Origin: Pedobacter sp. N36a
Lineage (GTDB): Bacteria; Bacteroidota; Bacteroidia; Sphingobacteriales; Sphingobacteriaceae
Length of the DNA: 64,000 nt
Direction of reading: 5' to 3'
NCBI RefSeq assembly: GCF_014472395.1
Contig: NZ_JACSZW010000005.1
Coordinates: 124,001-188,000 of the forward strand
Under the pieces are notes generated by a model. The model made no database searches. It was not told the DNA's origin and saw only the letters and a list, made by a program, of their open reading frames with translations. Below are positions 25,994 to 35,501 of this stretch, piece by piece (within the stretch, counting starts at the first letter, position 1; each line of letters opens with the position of its first letter). The position numbers and the translations under genes were made by a program.

Positions 25994-26866
25994 CTATTTA
26001 AAAAACAATTTAATTTTCTCCAACATATTATTAATTTTCTTCAAATACCTAGTCGTTTCTCCGATAGGTTGGAAGTCACTAAACTTTGTTTTATTCAGGT
26101 AGTAGAAAAACTCGTCTTTATAATTATAAGCGTAGGTTTTATAAATCGGCTTACGGTGAAAATAATGAATTAAACTTGGGCGTGGATCCGTACAAACAGA
26201 AAAACAATTCCACTTTCCATCTATCTCAAACCAGTTTCCAATTAATGCAATGTTCAAACCATATTGATCTCCTAAGCCTGCATATTTTTTATTGTTATTG
26301 ATGGCGTCAAATGTCTTCTGAGTAACATCCAATGCTCTCCATTTGTCAATATTGATCACCTGCATACCCGCATTAAAATATTTCTGATTTGGATCTAAGC
26401 CCAGTTCACTATAGTTTTCGATCCCTTCAGCAATGGTTTTTACATCAGGCCCATCATTGACTGCTCCAATAACTTTGTCACCGATATCCATTTTCCATAA
26501 ATTACTGATGTCGTCCAGCATAATCATATCTACATCAAGGAAGATAATTCGGTTCAGCTCTTTAGGAATAAAATACGGAATCAGCAGTCTGATATAAGTA
26601 TTTAATGGATAGGTATTATTGACCAGTGGCAAAGTCACATCTTCAGGGATAATTTCCTCCATTTTTAACCAGATGATATTCATCTTGTCCAAGGTCAATG
26701 AAGCCATTAGCTTTTGCTTACTCAACTTAGATATCTGGTCATCCACTAAATAAACATCAACCAACTCCTCAGTATGATGGTTCATTTCGATGGATTTCAA
26801 AAGTGCGGCTAATAGCACCACATAATGGTTATCACAAGCTAATATTATAGAGATTTTCTTACTCAT
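25994..26866 (-). CDS. Glycosyltransferase, GT8 family
   Basis: The retaining GT8 fold is clear: SIILACDNHYVVLL at the start, IIFLDVDMIMLDD with the DxD metal site, YFNAGMQVINIDKW, GDQYGLNIAL and the late IHYFHRKPIYK. Enzymes of this family add glucose or galactose to lipopolysaccharide cores or glycans from UDP-sugars. The 290-aa length is typical. It lies 43 bases downstream of the flippase and 89 bases ahead of the oxidoreductase pair, all on the same strand. Confidence 0.9.
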   Translation of the reverse strand: MSKKISIILACDNHYVVLLAALLKSIEMNHHTEELVDVYLVDDQISKLSKQKLMASLTLDKMNIIWLKMEEIIPEDVTLPLVNNTYPLNTYIRLLIPYFIPKELNRIIFLDVDMIMLDDISNLWKMDIGDKVIGAVNDGPDVKTIAEGIENYSELGLDPNQKYFNAGMQVINIDKWRALDVTQKTFDAINNNKKYAGLGDQYGLNIALIGNWFEIDGKWNCFSVCTDPRPSLIHYFHRKPIYKTYAYNYKDEFFYYLNKTKFSDFQPIGETTRYLKKINNMLEKIKLFFK

Positions 26867-26909
26867 TATTATGATTTATATATATTATGATATTTGAAAC
26901 AAAATACCA

Positions 26910-28268
26910 TTAACCTCGGGTTAAAAATGTACGATTAACTTGTTTTAAAAATACAACTATTTCTTTATAGCCAATCACAAAAATACCCCAAAAACTAAAT
27001 TTAGCATATCTATAGAGCGGATAATAGGTCATGATGATCGCAATTAGGGTTGGAAATACTGAAGCTATAGCTATAGTATAGATGGAATGATAGATCGACA
27101 TCCCAATAAAAACAGTGATAACATTCACAATCAGCATGACAATAATTTTATAAAAGTTCACTTTAGGCTGGTGGATCACGTCCAATGCCAATGCAAAGAA
27201 ACGATCTGCTGGATAGAGCAATGCAATTACCATAAACATCCGGAAGAGATTTGGCGCCTGATTATTGACGTATTCTTTTCCTGCAATTAAACTAATAATT
27301 GGTTCTGCAAAAATGAGGGCAAATACCACTATCGGAATTAAAGCGATCGTGATCATCCCAATTAATTTTTTAAGGGTATACATCATCTCTTCCTTCTCAT
27401 TTCTATTGTAATGCAGGGAAAGAATCGGCATCCCGCTTGCAGCAAAACTAGAAAGAGGGATTTCAATGAGCTGAATCAGCTTTCCCCCAAGGTTGTACAT
27501 CGCCAGTGCGGCTGGACCGATAAAAAAATTGATGATGAAAGTGTTGGTTACACCAAAAAGGTTGGATCCAATATTGGTACCCATACTATACTTTCCAAAA
27601 TGAAACAATTCAAGAACAGTTGGACGATCTGCATGGACTACCGATCTGATCATTGTCCACTTTAAGAAAAGCACAAACACACCTGAAAACAAGAAGGAAA
27701 AGCAATAACCTGCAAGGACCGAATTCAAACTTAATTTCCCAAGTAAGGCAAGTATAAAGACGATCAAAGTAAAACTGCCCTGGGTCATGATCCTAAGCCA
27801 GAGTAAACGATCAAAACGTTTATCTGCCTGGACCACACAATTGGCCATAAATGAAGGCAATGTAATAACCGAAATCAGGGAGAAATATCTAAGAAATACC
27901 GCTAAACCCTCATTACTCACATGATCCGCAATAAAATATGCCGGAATGTTCAGCAAAACCAGCAGCAAAGTAATTAGGAGTCCGATTACCCATGAGGATC
28001 CAGCAACTACTTCTGCTCTTTTCTTTTCGGTTCCACTATAAAACTTAACAAAGGTGATGGTTAAGAATCCGGCTCTTAAGGTATCAATCAGGCCTATTGC
28101 CGCCAGAAAAAAAATATAAACACCAAGATCATTCACTGAAAGTCCCCGATAGAGAATTGCCAGGGTAATCATCCCAAAACCTGCCATCACTGCATTTCCG
28201 AGCAAAGATTGAAAATGCATATTTTTGAATATAGAGAGCAGTTTTTTTAAGAATTCGAGCATGTACAA
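26910..28268 (-). CDS. Wzx-type polysaccharide flippase (MOP superfamily)
   Basis: This 452-aa protein has about twelve hydrophobic segments spread evenly and no soluble domain, as in RfbX/Wzx transporters that flip undecaprenyl-linked repeat units. Typical parts are FLKKLLSIFKNMHFQSLLGN at the N-terminus and NLGGKLIQLIEIPLSSFA in the middle. The Wzy-like polymerase and Wzc-like chain-length protein lie 7-10 kb upstream on the same strand and complete a Wzx/Wzy system. ATG at 28262 is an alternative start. The 249-base gap before it contains the terminator of the preceding lipoprotein gene, so this gene should have its own promoter. Confidence 0.88.
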   Translation of the reverse strand: MYMLEFLKKLLSIFKNMHFQSLLGNAVMAGFGMITLAILYRGLSVNDLGVYIFFLAAIGLIDTLRAGFLTITFVKFYSGTEKKRAEVVAGSSWVIGLLITLLLVLLNIPAYFIADHVSNEGLAVFLRYFSLISVITLPSFMANCVVQADKRFDRLLWLRIMTQGSFTLIVFILALLGKLSLNSVLAGYCFSFLFSGVFVLFLKWTMIRSVVHADRPTVLELFHFGKYSMGTNIGSNLFGVTNTFIINFFIGPAALAMYNLGGKLIQLIEIPLSSFAASGMPILSLHYNRNEKEEMMYTLKKLIGMITIALIPIVVFALIFAEPIISLIAGKEYVNNQAPNLFRMFMVIALLYPADRFFALALDVIHQPKVNFYKIIVMLIVNVITVFIGMSIYHSIYTIAIASVFPTLIAIIMTYYPLYRYAKFSFWGIFVIGYKEIVVFLKQVNRTFLTRG

Positions 28269-28440
28269 CAGGTTATCAACTATGAAATCAGCAAATGATA
28301 ACGAAAGATATAAAAATTATCATTCTTAAGGAGAACAAATACTTAAATGCATATTAAACCTATATAACGATAATACTCTTTCAAAAGATCATCCTCCCCC
28401 ACTTTACAATAAACAGACCAAACAGACAGAAGAAATGAGT

Positions 28441-28480
28441 AAAAAAAATCTCCTTAACCAATATTCTGATTAAAGAGATT
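28441..28480 (-). terminator. Rho-independent terminator after the beta-helix lipoprotein
   Basis: Read on the minus strand, arms AATCTCTTTAA and TTAAGGAGATT (one mismatch) frame a 12-base loop and are followed by eight T. The position is 38 bases past the lipoprotein stop. Confidence 0.75.
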
Positions 28481-28517
28481 TCTTTCAGTTCATAAAGAAG
28501 CTAACAGTAACTGTTAT

Positions 28518-29948
28518 TTATTCAACTGCACCTATTGATGGCCTTGATAAAGACCTAGGGTTGTTATAAATATCGAAATTAATTGCTGGAGTGGAAGAAA
28601 TCTGCAGGTTCTGTCCAGTTAAAGGTGCTCCAGCATTTTTTGCTGCTGAATTCCCATTCAGCATCAATTTGCTATCATCTACTATTCCTGCTGCCGAATA
28701 ACTATTAAAATATTTATTATTAAAGGAATTCGGTGGAATAGGCCCCATATCATTAAAAATAAAGTTGGTGTTATTTTGCCCAACTAGAGTAAACTTATAC
28801 CCTAAATTATTAAAGATATCGGTCTTACCGCCTTGCAAACCATAAAGATCCAGAATCTCAGCTGGGAACCCTTCTTTGGGTATTAGGTTTCCACAAGTGT
28901 TATTGAATACTTTAGCATTTGAATAAGTAGTTTTCCCCGGTAACATATTATAAGGAAAAGCCTGCAATTCAAAAGCGCTGTACATTCTAGAATTAATTAC
29001 AATATTATTAAAGATTAAGATCTCCTTAGGTGTAGTACCAATGCTGTAAGCCCAGGCCCTGATTGCATTTCCCTGGTGGTTTCTAATTTGATTATTATAG
29101 AATTTACCATTACCCTGAACATAAAATATTCCATTGTGGTTATTGTTATTCTGGTTGATATCCTGAATACTATTGTGATGAATATCATAGTCTTCCGCGT
29201 TCTCAAGAGATACTACACTACCTACATCTTTTGAATTCTTATAGTTCAAGTAAGCAATTTCTACATTTTTAACTAATCCGACGATCCTGCCATTCTCCAC
29301 CACACCTCTGAATCTAATCAGTGTTCCCATATTCTCGCCATCAATATGAAGGAATTTCAAATTCTGGGCATAAGAAGCTTCCGAGCCATCATAATTTTTT
29401 TGAGAATCGTACTGAATCGCATTATATGAATTGACATTATTGAAAGAAGCATATCTTAATGTAAAATCGTTGATGTCATTTTTAAGCTGAATAAAAGTTC
29501 CGCCATCTGTTTTATCTCTAAAAACAAAGCCTTTATCTATTCCAGGAGTCCCATCACCAGAAATCGTTACGTTTTTAAGATTTGACAAGGTCATTTGTTT
29601 GTTCCCTGCTAATTCTACCAAACCACTATTTAAAATGAACACCGTTGCATTTAGGACACTAATATTTGAAATTTGAATATCATTATAAGAGCCTCCTTTA
29701 ATTTTAATAACCGTGTTGCCTGTGATGTCCAATGTTTTTCCATCGATCGATAGGTTTCCAGAACCTGTTCCAACTTCAATTATCCTTGAATTACCAGGGA
29801 CAACTACGGAGTCTTTTGGAGGCGTTGGAATAGTTGGAATTTCAGTTTCTGGCTTTGTGACGTCTGTACCTATTTCCGGGTTCTTTTTACATGCGCACAA
29901 AACAACCAATGCACATAAGGCTAAATTCATTTTTAAGGCGTTTACCAT
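28518..29948 (-). CDS. Lipoprotein with right-handed parallel beta-helix
   Basis: A lipoprotein leader ends in VVLCAC, followed by KKNPE and a Pro/Thr-rich linker (TKPETEIPTIPTPPK). The body of about 400 residues shows repeated short turns rich in Asn and Ile/Val (IQISNIS, MTLSNLKNVTISGDG, EDYDIHHNSIQDINQN, HNGIFYVQGNG, ILIFNNIVIN), as in pectate-lyase or chondroitinase-B-like beta-helices. It may cut or bind an acidic polysaccharide at the cell surface; no catalytic Asp/Arg set can be assigned by eye. Upstream is a 443-base spacer and downstream a terminator, so it is probably transcribed alone inside the cluster. Confidence 0.78.
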   Translation of the reverse strand: MVNALKMNLALCALVVLCACKKNPEIGTDVTKPETEIPTIPTPPKDSVVVPGNSRIIEVGTGSGNLSIDGKTLDITGNTVIKIKGGSYNDIQISNISVLNATVFILNSGLVELAGNKQMTLSNLKNVTISGDGTPGIDKGFVFRDKTDGGTFIQLKNDINDFTLRYASFNNVNSYNAIQYDSQKNYDGSEASYAQNLKFLHIDGENMGTLIRFRGVVENGRIVGLVKNVEIAYLNYKNSKDVGSVVSLENAEDYDIHHNSIQDINQNNNNHNGIFYVQGNGKFYNNQIRNHQGNAIRAWAYSIGTTPKEILIFNNIVINSRMYSAFELQAFPYNMLPGKTTYSNAKVFNNTCGNLIPKEGFPAEILDLYGLQGGKTDIFNNLGYKFTLVGQNNTNFIFNDMGPIPPNSFNNKYFNSYSAAGIVDDSKLMLNGNSAAKNAGAPLTGQNLQISSTPAINFDIYNNPRSLSRPSIGAVE

Positions 29949-30391
29949 AAATTAAAAATTACTTTTACTTTGTCTAATAGGAGCAATTGTAACAAATAAT
30001 CTACATATAAAAGCACGGGCTTGTACCGCTGCCAAATTAGGCTTTTCTGAAAAAACCGCCAAAGCAACTAATTGGGGAATATTTTCCTCGTTTTTCATCA
30101 CTTTAGGGGTATGAAATTAAAATATTTTATGACTTATATATGACAAACAAGTCTTTAAAATATTGGGATCTCTCTGAAAACAGTAACCCATAGGTTAAAT
30201 TATTTACAAAAAGATAATATTGAGGAATATACTCCACAACATTAATTGGTTATATAAAATCATTGCTGGTTACATGAAATTGTGGAAATAAAATAATGCC
30301 AAAGAATCTATTGCGCAAAAGTCACCTCAAGTTTGGATCAATAAAATAGCAAATACGCGCAACATAAGCGACTACAAAAATGAATTTAATA
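29949..30391. other. AT-rich intergenic region, no gene seen
   Basis: These 443 bases separate the end of the long glycosyltransferase operon from the lipoprotein gene. Only very short frames occur (for example 17 codons from the ATG at 30297). No clear hairpin with a T-run and no perfect TAnnTTTG box on the minus strand was found. It presumably holds the lipoprotein promoter. Confidence 0.5.
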
Positions 30392-31195
30392 TCATCCTAA
30401 TAAAAATTTTGTCCTGGCTAAAAAAGCTTTAAACAGTCCGCCTTGTTCCATTAACCTTCTATCTGAAGTCCAAACCAGTGCACGGTTAGCTGTGATCTTA
30501 TGCAGTTTTCCAAATTTACTTCTTAATTTCAGTGCCAGATACCCATCTTCGTTGGTCTCAGGTGGATGATGATAACCATCAACCTGTAAGCCTTGCTCCT
30601 TTCTATACCCTGAACTGCAGCCATATACATACATCGCTTCGTCATTACTTCTTCGTTTTATGGCTTTGAAAAAGTCCCCGGCAGTTTCGTATAGAAAATA
30701 GGGAAATCGATGAGCAGGACGATCTGATACAAAAGCAAAACGGCCATAAGTACAGGCTACAGACGGATCTTTTAGCGGCAAAGAAAGTAAATCTACCCAA
30801 TACGGACTATAAAATGAGTCTGCATCAGCATTCAGGATGATTTTTCCTTTTGCTGCCTGCAGCCCAGAATTCCTTGCATGGGTTACTCCTTGCTGCTTTT
30901 CTATTAACCAGTTTGCACCACTAAGTTCAATCAACTCCTGTGTACGATCTGTAGAATTATTATTCACCACCAGTATTTCTACCTTTTGATTGGTAATTGT
31001 CCTAGACAGCGACCACAATGTTTTTAGAATAGAAGCCTCCTCATTATATGCGGGAATGCTTACAGTTACAACCGCCTGATCGGAATGAAGACGTTTAATT
31101 CCTTCTCGGATTTCGGCAACATGATCCAGGAACCATTGCCCATCATATTGCTGTGCTTCCAGGTAAGCAGGAATTCTCAAGGGTCTGATTGGCAT
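30392..31195 (-). CDS. Glycosyltransferase, GT2 family
   Basis: This 267-aa enzyme has its GT-A domain starting late, at about residue 43: VTVSIPAYNEEASIL, VVNNNSTDRTQEL, QGVTHARNSGLQAAKG and LNADADSFY (DxD). A C-terminal region with EDGYLALKLRSKFGK follows. The first 40 residues are extra and helical. It closes a run of four glycosyltransferase genes, 7 bases after the GT4 gene. It should add one sugar to the growing lipid-linked unit. Confidence 0.88.
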   Translation of the reverse strand: MPIRPLRIPAYLEAQQYDGQWFLDHVAEIREGIKRLHSDQAVVTVSIPAYNEEASILKTLWSLSRTITNQKVEILVVNNNSTDRTQELIELSGANWLIEKQQGVTHARNSGLQAAKGKIILNADADSFYSPYWVDLLSLPLKDPSVACTYGRFAFVSDRPAHRFPYFLYETAGDFFKAIKRRSNDEAMYVYGCSSGYRKEQGLQVDGYHHPPETNEDGYLALKLRSKFGKLHKITANRALVWTSDRRLMEQGGLFKAFLARTKFLLG

Positions 31196-31202
31196 ATACT
31201 TT

Positions 31203-32354
31203 TTATCCTTTTGGTAATTGATTAAATGTATTATAAAGTGCCAGCAGTTGTGTTGCTGCAGCTTTCCATGTGAACTCGGCGGCCCTTCTCAGTCCTTTTT
31301 CTTTCAACTTCGCCGCTAATTCTGAATCGTTTAAGATGATGATCATTTGATCTTTTATTTGACGATAATCCAAGGGATCAACAAATAATGCCGCACCAGC
31401 AGCAACTTCAGGCATAGAAGAAGTATTAGAAGTAATTACAGGCACACCACAGGCCATGGCCTCTAATAGTGGAAGGCCAAAACTCTCCCTTAATGAAGGG
31501 TAAAGGAAAAGTCTGCTGATATTATACAATAAAGGCATTTCTTCTGAGGCGATGTATCCTGGAAATAAGAAATCTTTTTCCAAATGCTGCTCACCTAGTT
31601 TTGCCAGCAATTCAAAAACCAGGCTTTTGTCATAATCAAGAATCACCATTGGTAAGCCATCAGGTACTTCGGCCTTATAAGCTGCATAAGCTTTAATTAC
31701 ATTCAGCGTATTCTTCTTAGGGGCTGTATTCCCTAAAAAAAGTATAAAATCCAAAGGCAGTTGATGGGCATCTCTAAATTCTGCTAATCGTTCAGCTGCA
31801 TAATTAGTATTGAATTTCGGACTCACAGCATTATAAATGACCTTCACCTTTTGTTCAGGCAAATTGAGTTTGTTTAAAATCACGTTTCTCTCAAAGTTCG
31901 AAACCGTAATGATCAATTTACTCTTATCTACAATTTTTGGAACAACAAATCTTCGATATAAGTTACCAAAATTCTGATAAGCAGTTCCCTTAAAATCAGT
32001 TTTTTCCAAGTAGATGATATCATGTAAGGTGAGCATCATTGGAACCGGCAAGCGCAATGCAGAGGTATTACATGTAGAATGTAAAAAATCCAATTTATCC
32101 TTTTTTACCTCCGCAGGAAGGGTAAACTGTTCCCAGGTAAAATAAGAACTCGCTGGAAGTGATTTTATCTTAAAATTAGCCGTTTCTGACAAACATTTCT
32201 CGTCCACATCCTTCCTTGCATAAAGAATATATTCGTTATGCTGATCGATTTTTTGAATTTCACGAATGAGCTCCAATGCAACCACTTCCATACCATGCTT
32301 CTTTTCTCTGAAAATACGTTGTACTTCTATACCTATACGGAGTTTGTCTTTCAT
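31203..32354 (-). CDS. Glycosyltransferase, GT4 family
   Basis: This GT-B enzyme of 383 aa starts with RIGIEVQRIFREKKHGMEVV and carries MLTLHDIIY and TVSNFERNVIL in the acceptor half. The donor half has FILFLGNTAPKKNTLNVIKA, FPGYIASEEMPLLY and the EX7E block YPSLRESFGLPLLEAMACG. It resembles mannosyl- or rhamnosyl-type GT4 enzymes of capsule clusters. It lies between two GT2 genes (24 and 7 bases apart) in the minus-strand operon. Confidence 0.9.
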   Translation of the reverse strand: MKDKLRIGIEVQRIFREKKHGMEVVALELIREIQKIDQHNEYILYARKDVDEKCLSETANFKIKSLPASSYFTWEQFTLPAEVKKDKLDFLHSTCNTSALRLPVPMMLTLHDIIYLEKTDFKGTAYQNFGNLYRRFVVPKIVDKSKLIITVSNFERNVILNKLNLPEQKVKVIYNAVSPKFNTNYAAERLAEFRDAHQLPLDFILFLGNTAPKKNTLNVIKAYAAYKAEVPDGLPMVILDYDKSLVFELLAKLGEQHLEKDFLFPGYIASEEMPLLYNISRLFLYPSLRESFGLPLLEAMACGVPVITSNTSSMPEVAAGAALFVDPLDYRQIKDQMIIILNDSELAAKLKEKGLRRAAEFTWKAAATQLLALYNTFNQLPKG

Positions 32355-32378
32355 TAGTTTTCGATTAATAGCAGCAGT

Positions 32379-33548
32379 TTACTTATTTATTTTTTCTTCG
32401 TAATAATGTTCTGTAGCAACAGATATTTCATTCGCTTTTCGCACTTTCAATAACGCAAGTATTTGAAAATAGATAAACTTCGGAGCATTCTTTAGAGAAT
32501 GATAAATCTTATCGTCGGCTTTGAAGTGCGATAAAGCCTTAAATACAAAGGTGAAAAAGGTCAGTGCAGCAAAGATCCAATAAATTGCAAATAAAGGCAT
32601 CAGGAACAAATCCGTTAGAAAGAAAAGGAAGGAAACAATCAGCAGCATAAATAACGGTGGTCTCAACAATAGGATGCTAAATAAAAATTGATTCCAATTT
32701 AAGTTGCAAATTGATTTCAACAGCAATTTAGCGCCTAAATAAAGGTATTTAAACCAAGTATTTATCCACCTGGAGCGTTGGTTCACCAGCTGATCCGTTT
32801 TTGCCGTTTTCTCATCGTATACAATTGCCTGCGCTGCAAAGGCGATTCTATCTCCTCTATTTAAGATCTCATACTGCAGGATTTTATCAAAACCTGCCCC
32901 TGAAATTTCAATATGTTCCAGGCAGGAACGGTAGAGCGACAAGGTAAATGCCATTCCAGACCCTGACAATGCAGCGGAAGATCCCGCTTCAAACATTAAT
33001 TTACGATCTACCAAACGGTAATAAATATCACCAGCTTCATCTAAGCAGGCGTAGGTTGAATCTAGGTTCTTAGCTGCGCGCACACCTTGGACCGCTTGAT
33101 AGCCCTGATCAAAGACTGCATTTAAGGCATTGAAATAATTTGGATGAACCAGGTTGTCACTATCTATAATCGTCAGTCGTTCATGATCACGTCTAAAATT
33201 ATAAATCGCATAAAAATGCGATTTCGTATTGGAGGCCATTACCTCTGGTGGTCGTAATAACACTACTCTTGGGTCTTCAAAACTCAATTCGCTAATGTCA
33301 CAATTATCGGCCACCACATAAATGATATAGTTCGAATAATCAGATTTAAGGATAGAATCAACCACCAGTGGGATTAAATTGACCTGCTGATAAGCAGTCA
33401 CGATTACCGCATAATCAGCAGGTAAAGCATGAACTGAAGGCTGAGGCTGCTTTCTGAATTTACCTGCTATTGATAAAATCAAAGGCATAAAAAAGTGCAG
33501 TCCAAATAAGACCTGTAACAATACGAGAAGAAAATACAATAGGTTCAT
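32379..33548 (-). CDS. Membrane-bound glycosyltransferase, GT2 family
   Basis: An N-terminal membrane segment (about 3-25) precedes a GT2 domain with YAVIVTAYQQVNLI, VVADNCDISEL, TIIDSDNLVHPNY (DxD), LSGSGMAF and DKILQYEILNRGDR. The stretch QRSRWINTWFKY matches the QxxRW motif of processive GT2 enzymes (cellulose/hyaluronan/GlcNAc synthase type). Three hydrophobic segments end the protein. It may build a backbone rather than add a single sugar, but non-processive members share this layout. It is 11 bases from the GT upstream. Confidence 0.87.
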   Translation of the reverse strand: MNLLYFLLVLLQVLFGLHFFMPLILSIAGKFRKQPQPSVHALPADYAVIVTAYQQVNLIPLVVDSILKSDYSNYIIYVVADNCDISELSFEDPRVVLLRPPEVMASNTKSHFYAIYNFRRDHERLTIIDSDNLVHPNYFNALNAVFDQGYQAVQGVRAAKNLDSTYACLDEAGDIYYRLVDRKLMFEAGSSAALSGSGMAFTLSLYRSCLEHIEISGAGFDKILQYEILNRGDRIAFAAQAIVYDEKTAKTDQLVNQRSRWINTWFKYLYLGAKLLLKSICNLNWNQFLFSILLLRPPLFMLLIVSFLFFLTDLFLMPLFAIYWIFAALTFFTFVFKALSHFKADDKIYHSLKNAPKFIYFQILALLKVRKANEISVATEHYYEEKINK

Positions 33549-33559
33549 GTATGTCGGTT

Positions 33560-34756
33560 TTATTTTTTATTAATAGTCATTTCAATTGCCGCATACATTT
33601 TAAGAATACAGTTTTCCCAGCTATGGCTGGCAGCAAAAGACTTCCGATCTTCCTGCAGCGCTAAAGAATCCTCTGTCAATGCTTTTTCTATACAGCTCAC
33701 ATAATCTTCTTTAGATTGTGCAAGATAAACATGCTCTTTGAAGATATCCATCGCACGCGTTTCCGTGGCCACTGTTGGTTTACCCATGGCCAGGTATTCA
33801 TCTACCTTACGGGGATAATTTCCAATAGTGACCTGATTAACCAATTGCGGATTGATGCATACATCAAAATACTGCATATATAAAGGTAAAGATTCCATTG
33901 GTTTGATCCCTGTAAATACCACATTGGGCAGCTGATGCAGCACACTATTTTTAAATTCATCATCCTCTGGACCAACCAGTACAATCGTCCAGTCTTTTCG
34001 CTGATTGGCAAGGTGTGCAATCAACTCCATATCGAGCCTGATACTTTGCAAGGCACCTACATAACCAATGATTGGGGTATGTATATTGCTCAGTTCCAAT
34101 GGCTTTTCTGCACTAAGGTCATCTTTGAAAATCTCCAAATCGCAACCCTGACCAATATCGTAAGAATTCAAATTATACTGCTTACAATAGTCTGCAAGAT
34201 AAACAGAGTTTGCCATGCAAATATCGTTACTGGCAATTAGAAGTGGCTCTAAACGTTCCCCATGTCGTTTCCAATAGTCTACTGCCAGCATGTAATCTCT
34301 GGAATAATAAATACTTAAAAAAGGACTCAACAGTGTGTTCAAATAAAACCCTTTAAAAATCTCATTGTCATTAAACAACAGATAATCCTTAAAATCGAGC
34401 CCTTTAATCCCTTTAACAATCGCATCCGCAAATTTGACATTGTTCCGTTTATTCAGAAAATTAAAAACTTTTTCATTTTTAATCCAATTGATAGACTCTA
34501 CCAGACAATCTGGATATAGGTTCCATAAATTTTCCTGAATCTTTACTAAACCAGACTGCTTGCCTTTAATCACATCAATACGCTGCTGAACTTTTGGATC
34601 TGCACGATTCTTATACAGTGTAATTCTATCCAGAGGAGAGTTCACATACAAGACCCTGTTATTTTTGGAAAGCTCAAGTGCAATATTCTTACAATTACTA
34701 CCTATATCGGTATCCCATGCCTGCTGGCCTATAATGATGATATCTCTACTGATCAT
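33560..34756 (-). CDS. Glycosyltransferase, GT-B fold (GT4/TuaH-like)
   Basis: The frame is open to 34834, but the ATG at 34756 fits better. It gives the GT-B start MISRDIIIIGQQAWDTDIG and a 13-base gap to the preceding gene instead of a 65-base overlap. Length is then 398 aa. Donor-domain features are IGYVGALQSIRLDMELI, VVFTGIKPMESLPLY and a PRKVDEYLAMGKPTVATET block. The acceptor half has YYSRDYMLAVDYWKRHGERL, also seen in TuaH-like and other teichuronate/EPS transferases. Donor unknown. Confidence 0.85.
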   Translation of the reverse strand: MISRDIIIIGQQAWDTDIGSNCKNIALELSKNNRVLYVNSPLDRITLYKNRADPKVQQRIDVIKGKQSGLVKIQENLWNLYPDCLVESINWIKNEKVFNFLNKRNNVKFADAIVKGIKGLDFKDYLLFNDNEIFKGFYLNTLLSPFLSIYYSRDYMLAVDYWKRHGERLEPLLIASNDICMANSVYLADYCKQYNLNSYDIGQGCDLEIFKDDLSAEKPLELSNIHTPIIGYVGALQSIRLDMELIAHLANQRKDWTIVLVGPEDDEFKNSVLHQLPNVVFTGIKPMESLPLYMQYFDVCINPQLVNQVTIGNYPRKVDEYLAMGKPTVATETRAMDIFKEHVYLAQSKEDYVSCIEKALTEDSLALQEDRKSFAASHSWENCILKMYAAIEMTINKK

Positions 34757-34769
34757 TTGATAATTAAAG

Positions 34770-35384
34770 TTATAATTTATTCCAAGCTTTATCAGTGGCA
34801 CTATATTTTTTGACCACTTTTGCAGGATTTCCAACAGCTACACAAAACTCAGGTATATCTTTCGTAACGACGCTACCTGCACCAATAACGGAATGTTTAC
34901 CAATAGTTACACCAGCAGTGATCACACTATTTGCACCAATCCATACCTCATCACCTATTGTAATTTGTTTACGTATTTCTTTTTGCAGACTTGGAGGAAT
35001 ATTTACATCCTCATAGCCATGATTCAGACCGGAAACCACAATATTCTGAGCAAGCATCACATGATCACCTATTTTTACTGGCCCGATCACTACGCTTCCA
35101 ATTCCGATCATCGTATGCGCTCCTATAATCACATCTCCAACTCCATTGTTGATGGTTACAAAGTCTTCAATTACGGATCTTGTCCCTAACTCAAAATTAT
35201 TGAAAGGAAAAACATCCATCCTACTGTTAAAGCGCACAACACTACCTTTGCCCCTTTTATGTTTAAAAGGATTAAGAAACAACCTCACCCATAATCTAGG
35301 CCTATGGTCATTTGCAGGGATCAATAACCGATGTGCGATCTTCTTCAGCTTCGGATTTTCTTTGATTTTATTGATTAAAGACAT
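34770..35384 (-). CDS. Hexapeptide-repeat acyltransferase, WcaF/maltose-acetyltransferase type
   Basis: The 204-aa protein carries left-handed beta-helix hexapeptides (VIIGAHTMIGIGSVVIG, QITIGDEVWIGANSVIT and the following AGVTIGKHSVIGAGSVVTKD), with the loop His in GLNHGYED and the typical end VAVGNPAKVVKKY. Such enzymes O-acetylate sugars or N-acylate amino sugars using acyl-CoA. A basic N-terminal helix region (residues 1-45) is usual in the capsule-associated subgroup. It lies in the operon between a 26-residue membrane peptide and a GT gene. Acetylation of the exopolysaccharide is the simplest role. Confidence 0.9.
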   Translation of the reverse strand: MSLINKIKENPKLKKIAHRLLIPANDHRPRLWVRLFLNPFKHKRGKGSVVRFNSRMDVFPFNNFELGTRSVIEDFVTINNGVGDVIIGAHTMIGIGSVVIGPVKIGDHVMLAQNIVVSGLNHGYEDVNIPPSLQKEIRKQITIGDEVWIGANSVITAGVTIGKHSVIGAGSVVTKDIPEFCVAVGNPAKVVKKYSATDKAWNKL

Positions 35385-35420
35385 TTTAATTAATAGTTCT
35401 AGGTTTGATATTGTCTATGT

Positions 35421-35501
35421 CTACTTCTTCTTTCTAATTTCCAGAAAAAAGGCAATTGCAAAGCAGAGCAGACCAGGAATTAGAAAAATTTCAAATGGCA
35501 T
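35421..35501 (-). CDS. 26-residue membrane peptide, coupled to the Wzy-like gene
   Basis: Its ATG (35501-35499) overlaps the TAA of the upstream Wzy-like gene by one base as TAATG, the same junction used at 41006 in this operon. The peptide reads MPFEIFLIPG, then an uninterrupted hydrophobic run to about residue 20, and ends EIRKKK. Motif, membrane helix and basic tail are the three parts of a PEP-CTERM-like sorting signal, but there is no protein in front of it. No exosortase-like gene is visible in the window. It could also be a regulatory micro-membrane protein. Coupling, spacing (36 bases to the acyltransferase) and composition argue for a real gene. Confidence 0.62.
   Translation of the reverse strand: MPFEIFLIPGLLCFAIAFFLEIRKKK

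Noticed and set aside
29949-30391. Possible small genes or RNA in the 443-base spacer
   Set aside because: Only frames of about 17 codons or fewer, no stable hairpin with T-run and no recognised RNA motif were found.
34756-34834. N-terminal extension of the GT-B gene overlapping the acyltransferase gene
   Set aside because: The extra 26 residues do not fit the GT-B start, and the overlap would be 65 bases; ATG 34756 leaves a normal 13-base gap.
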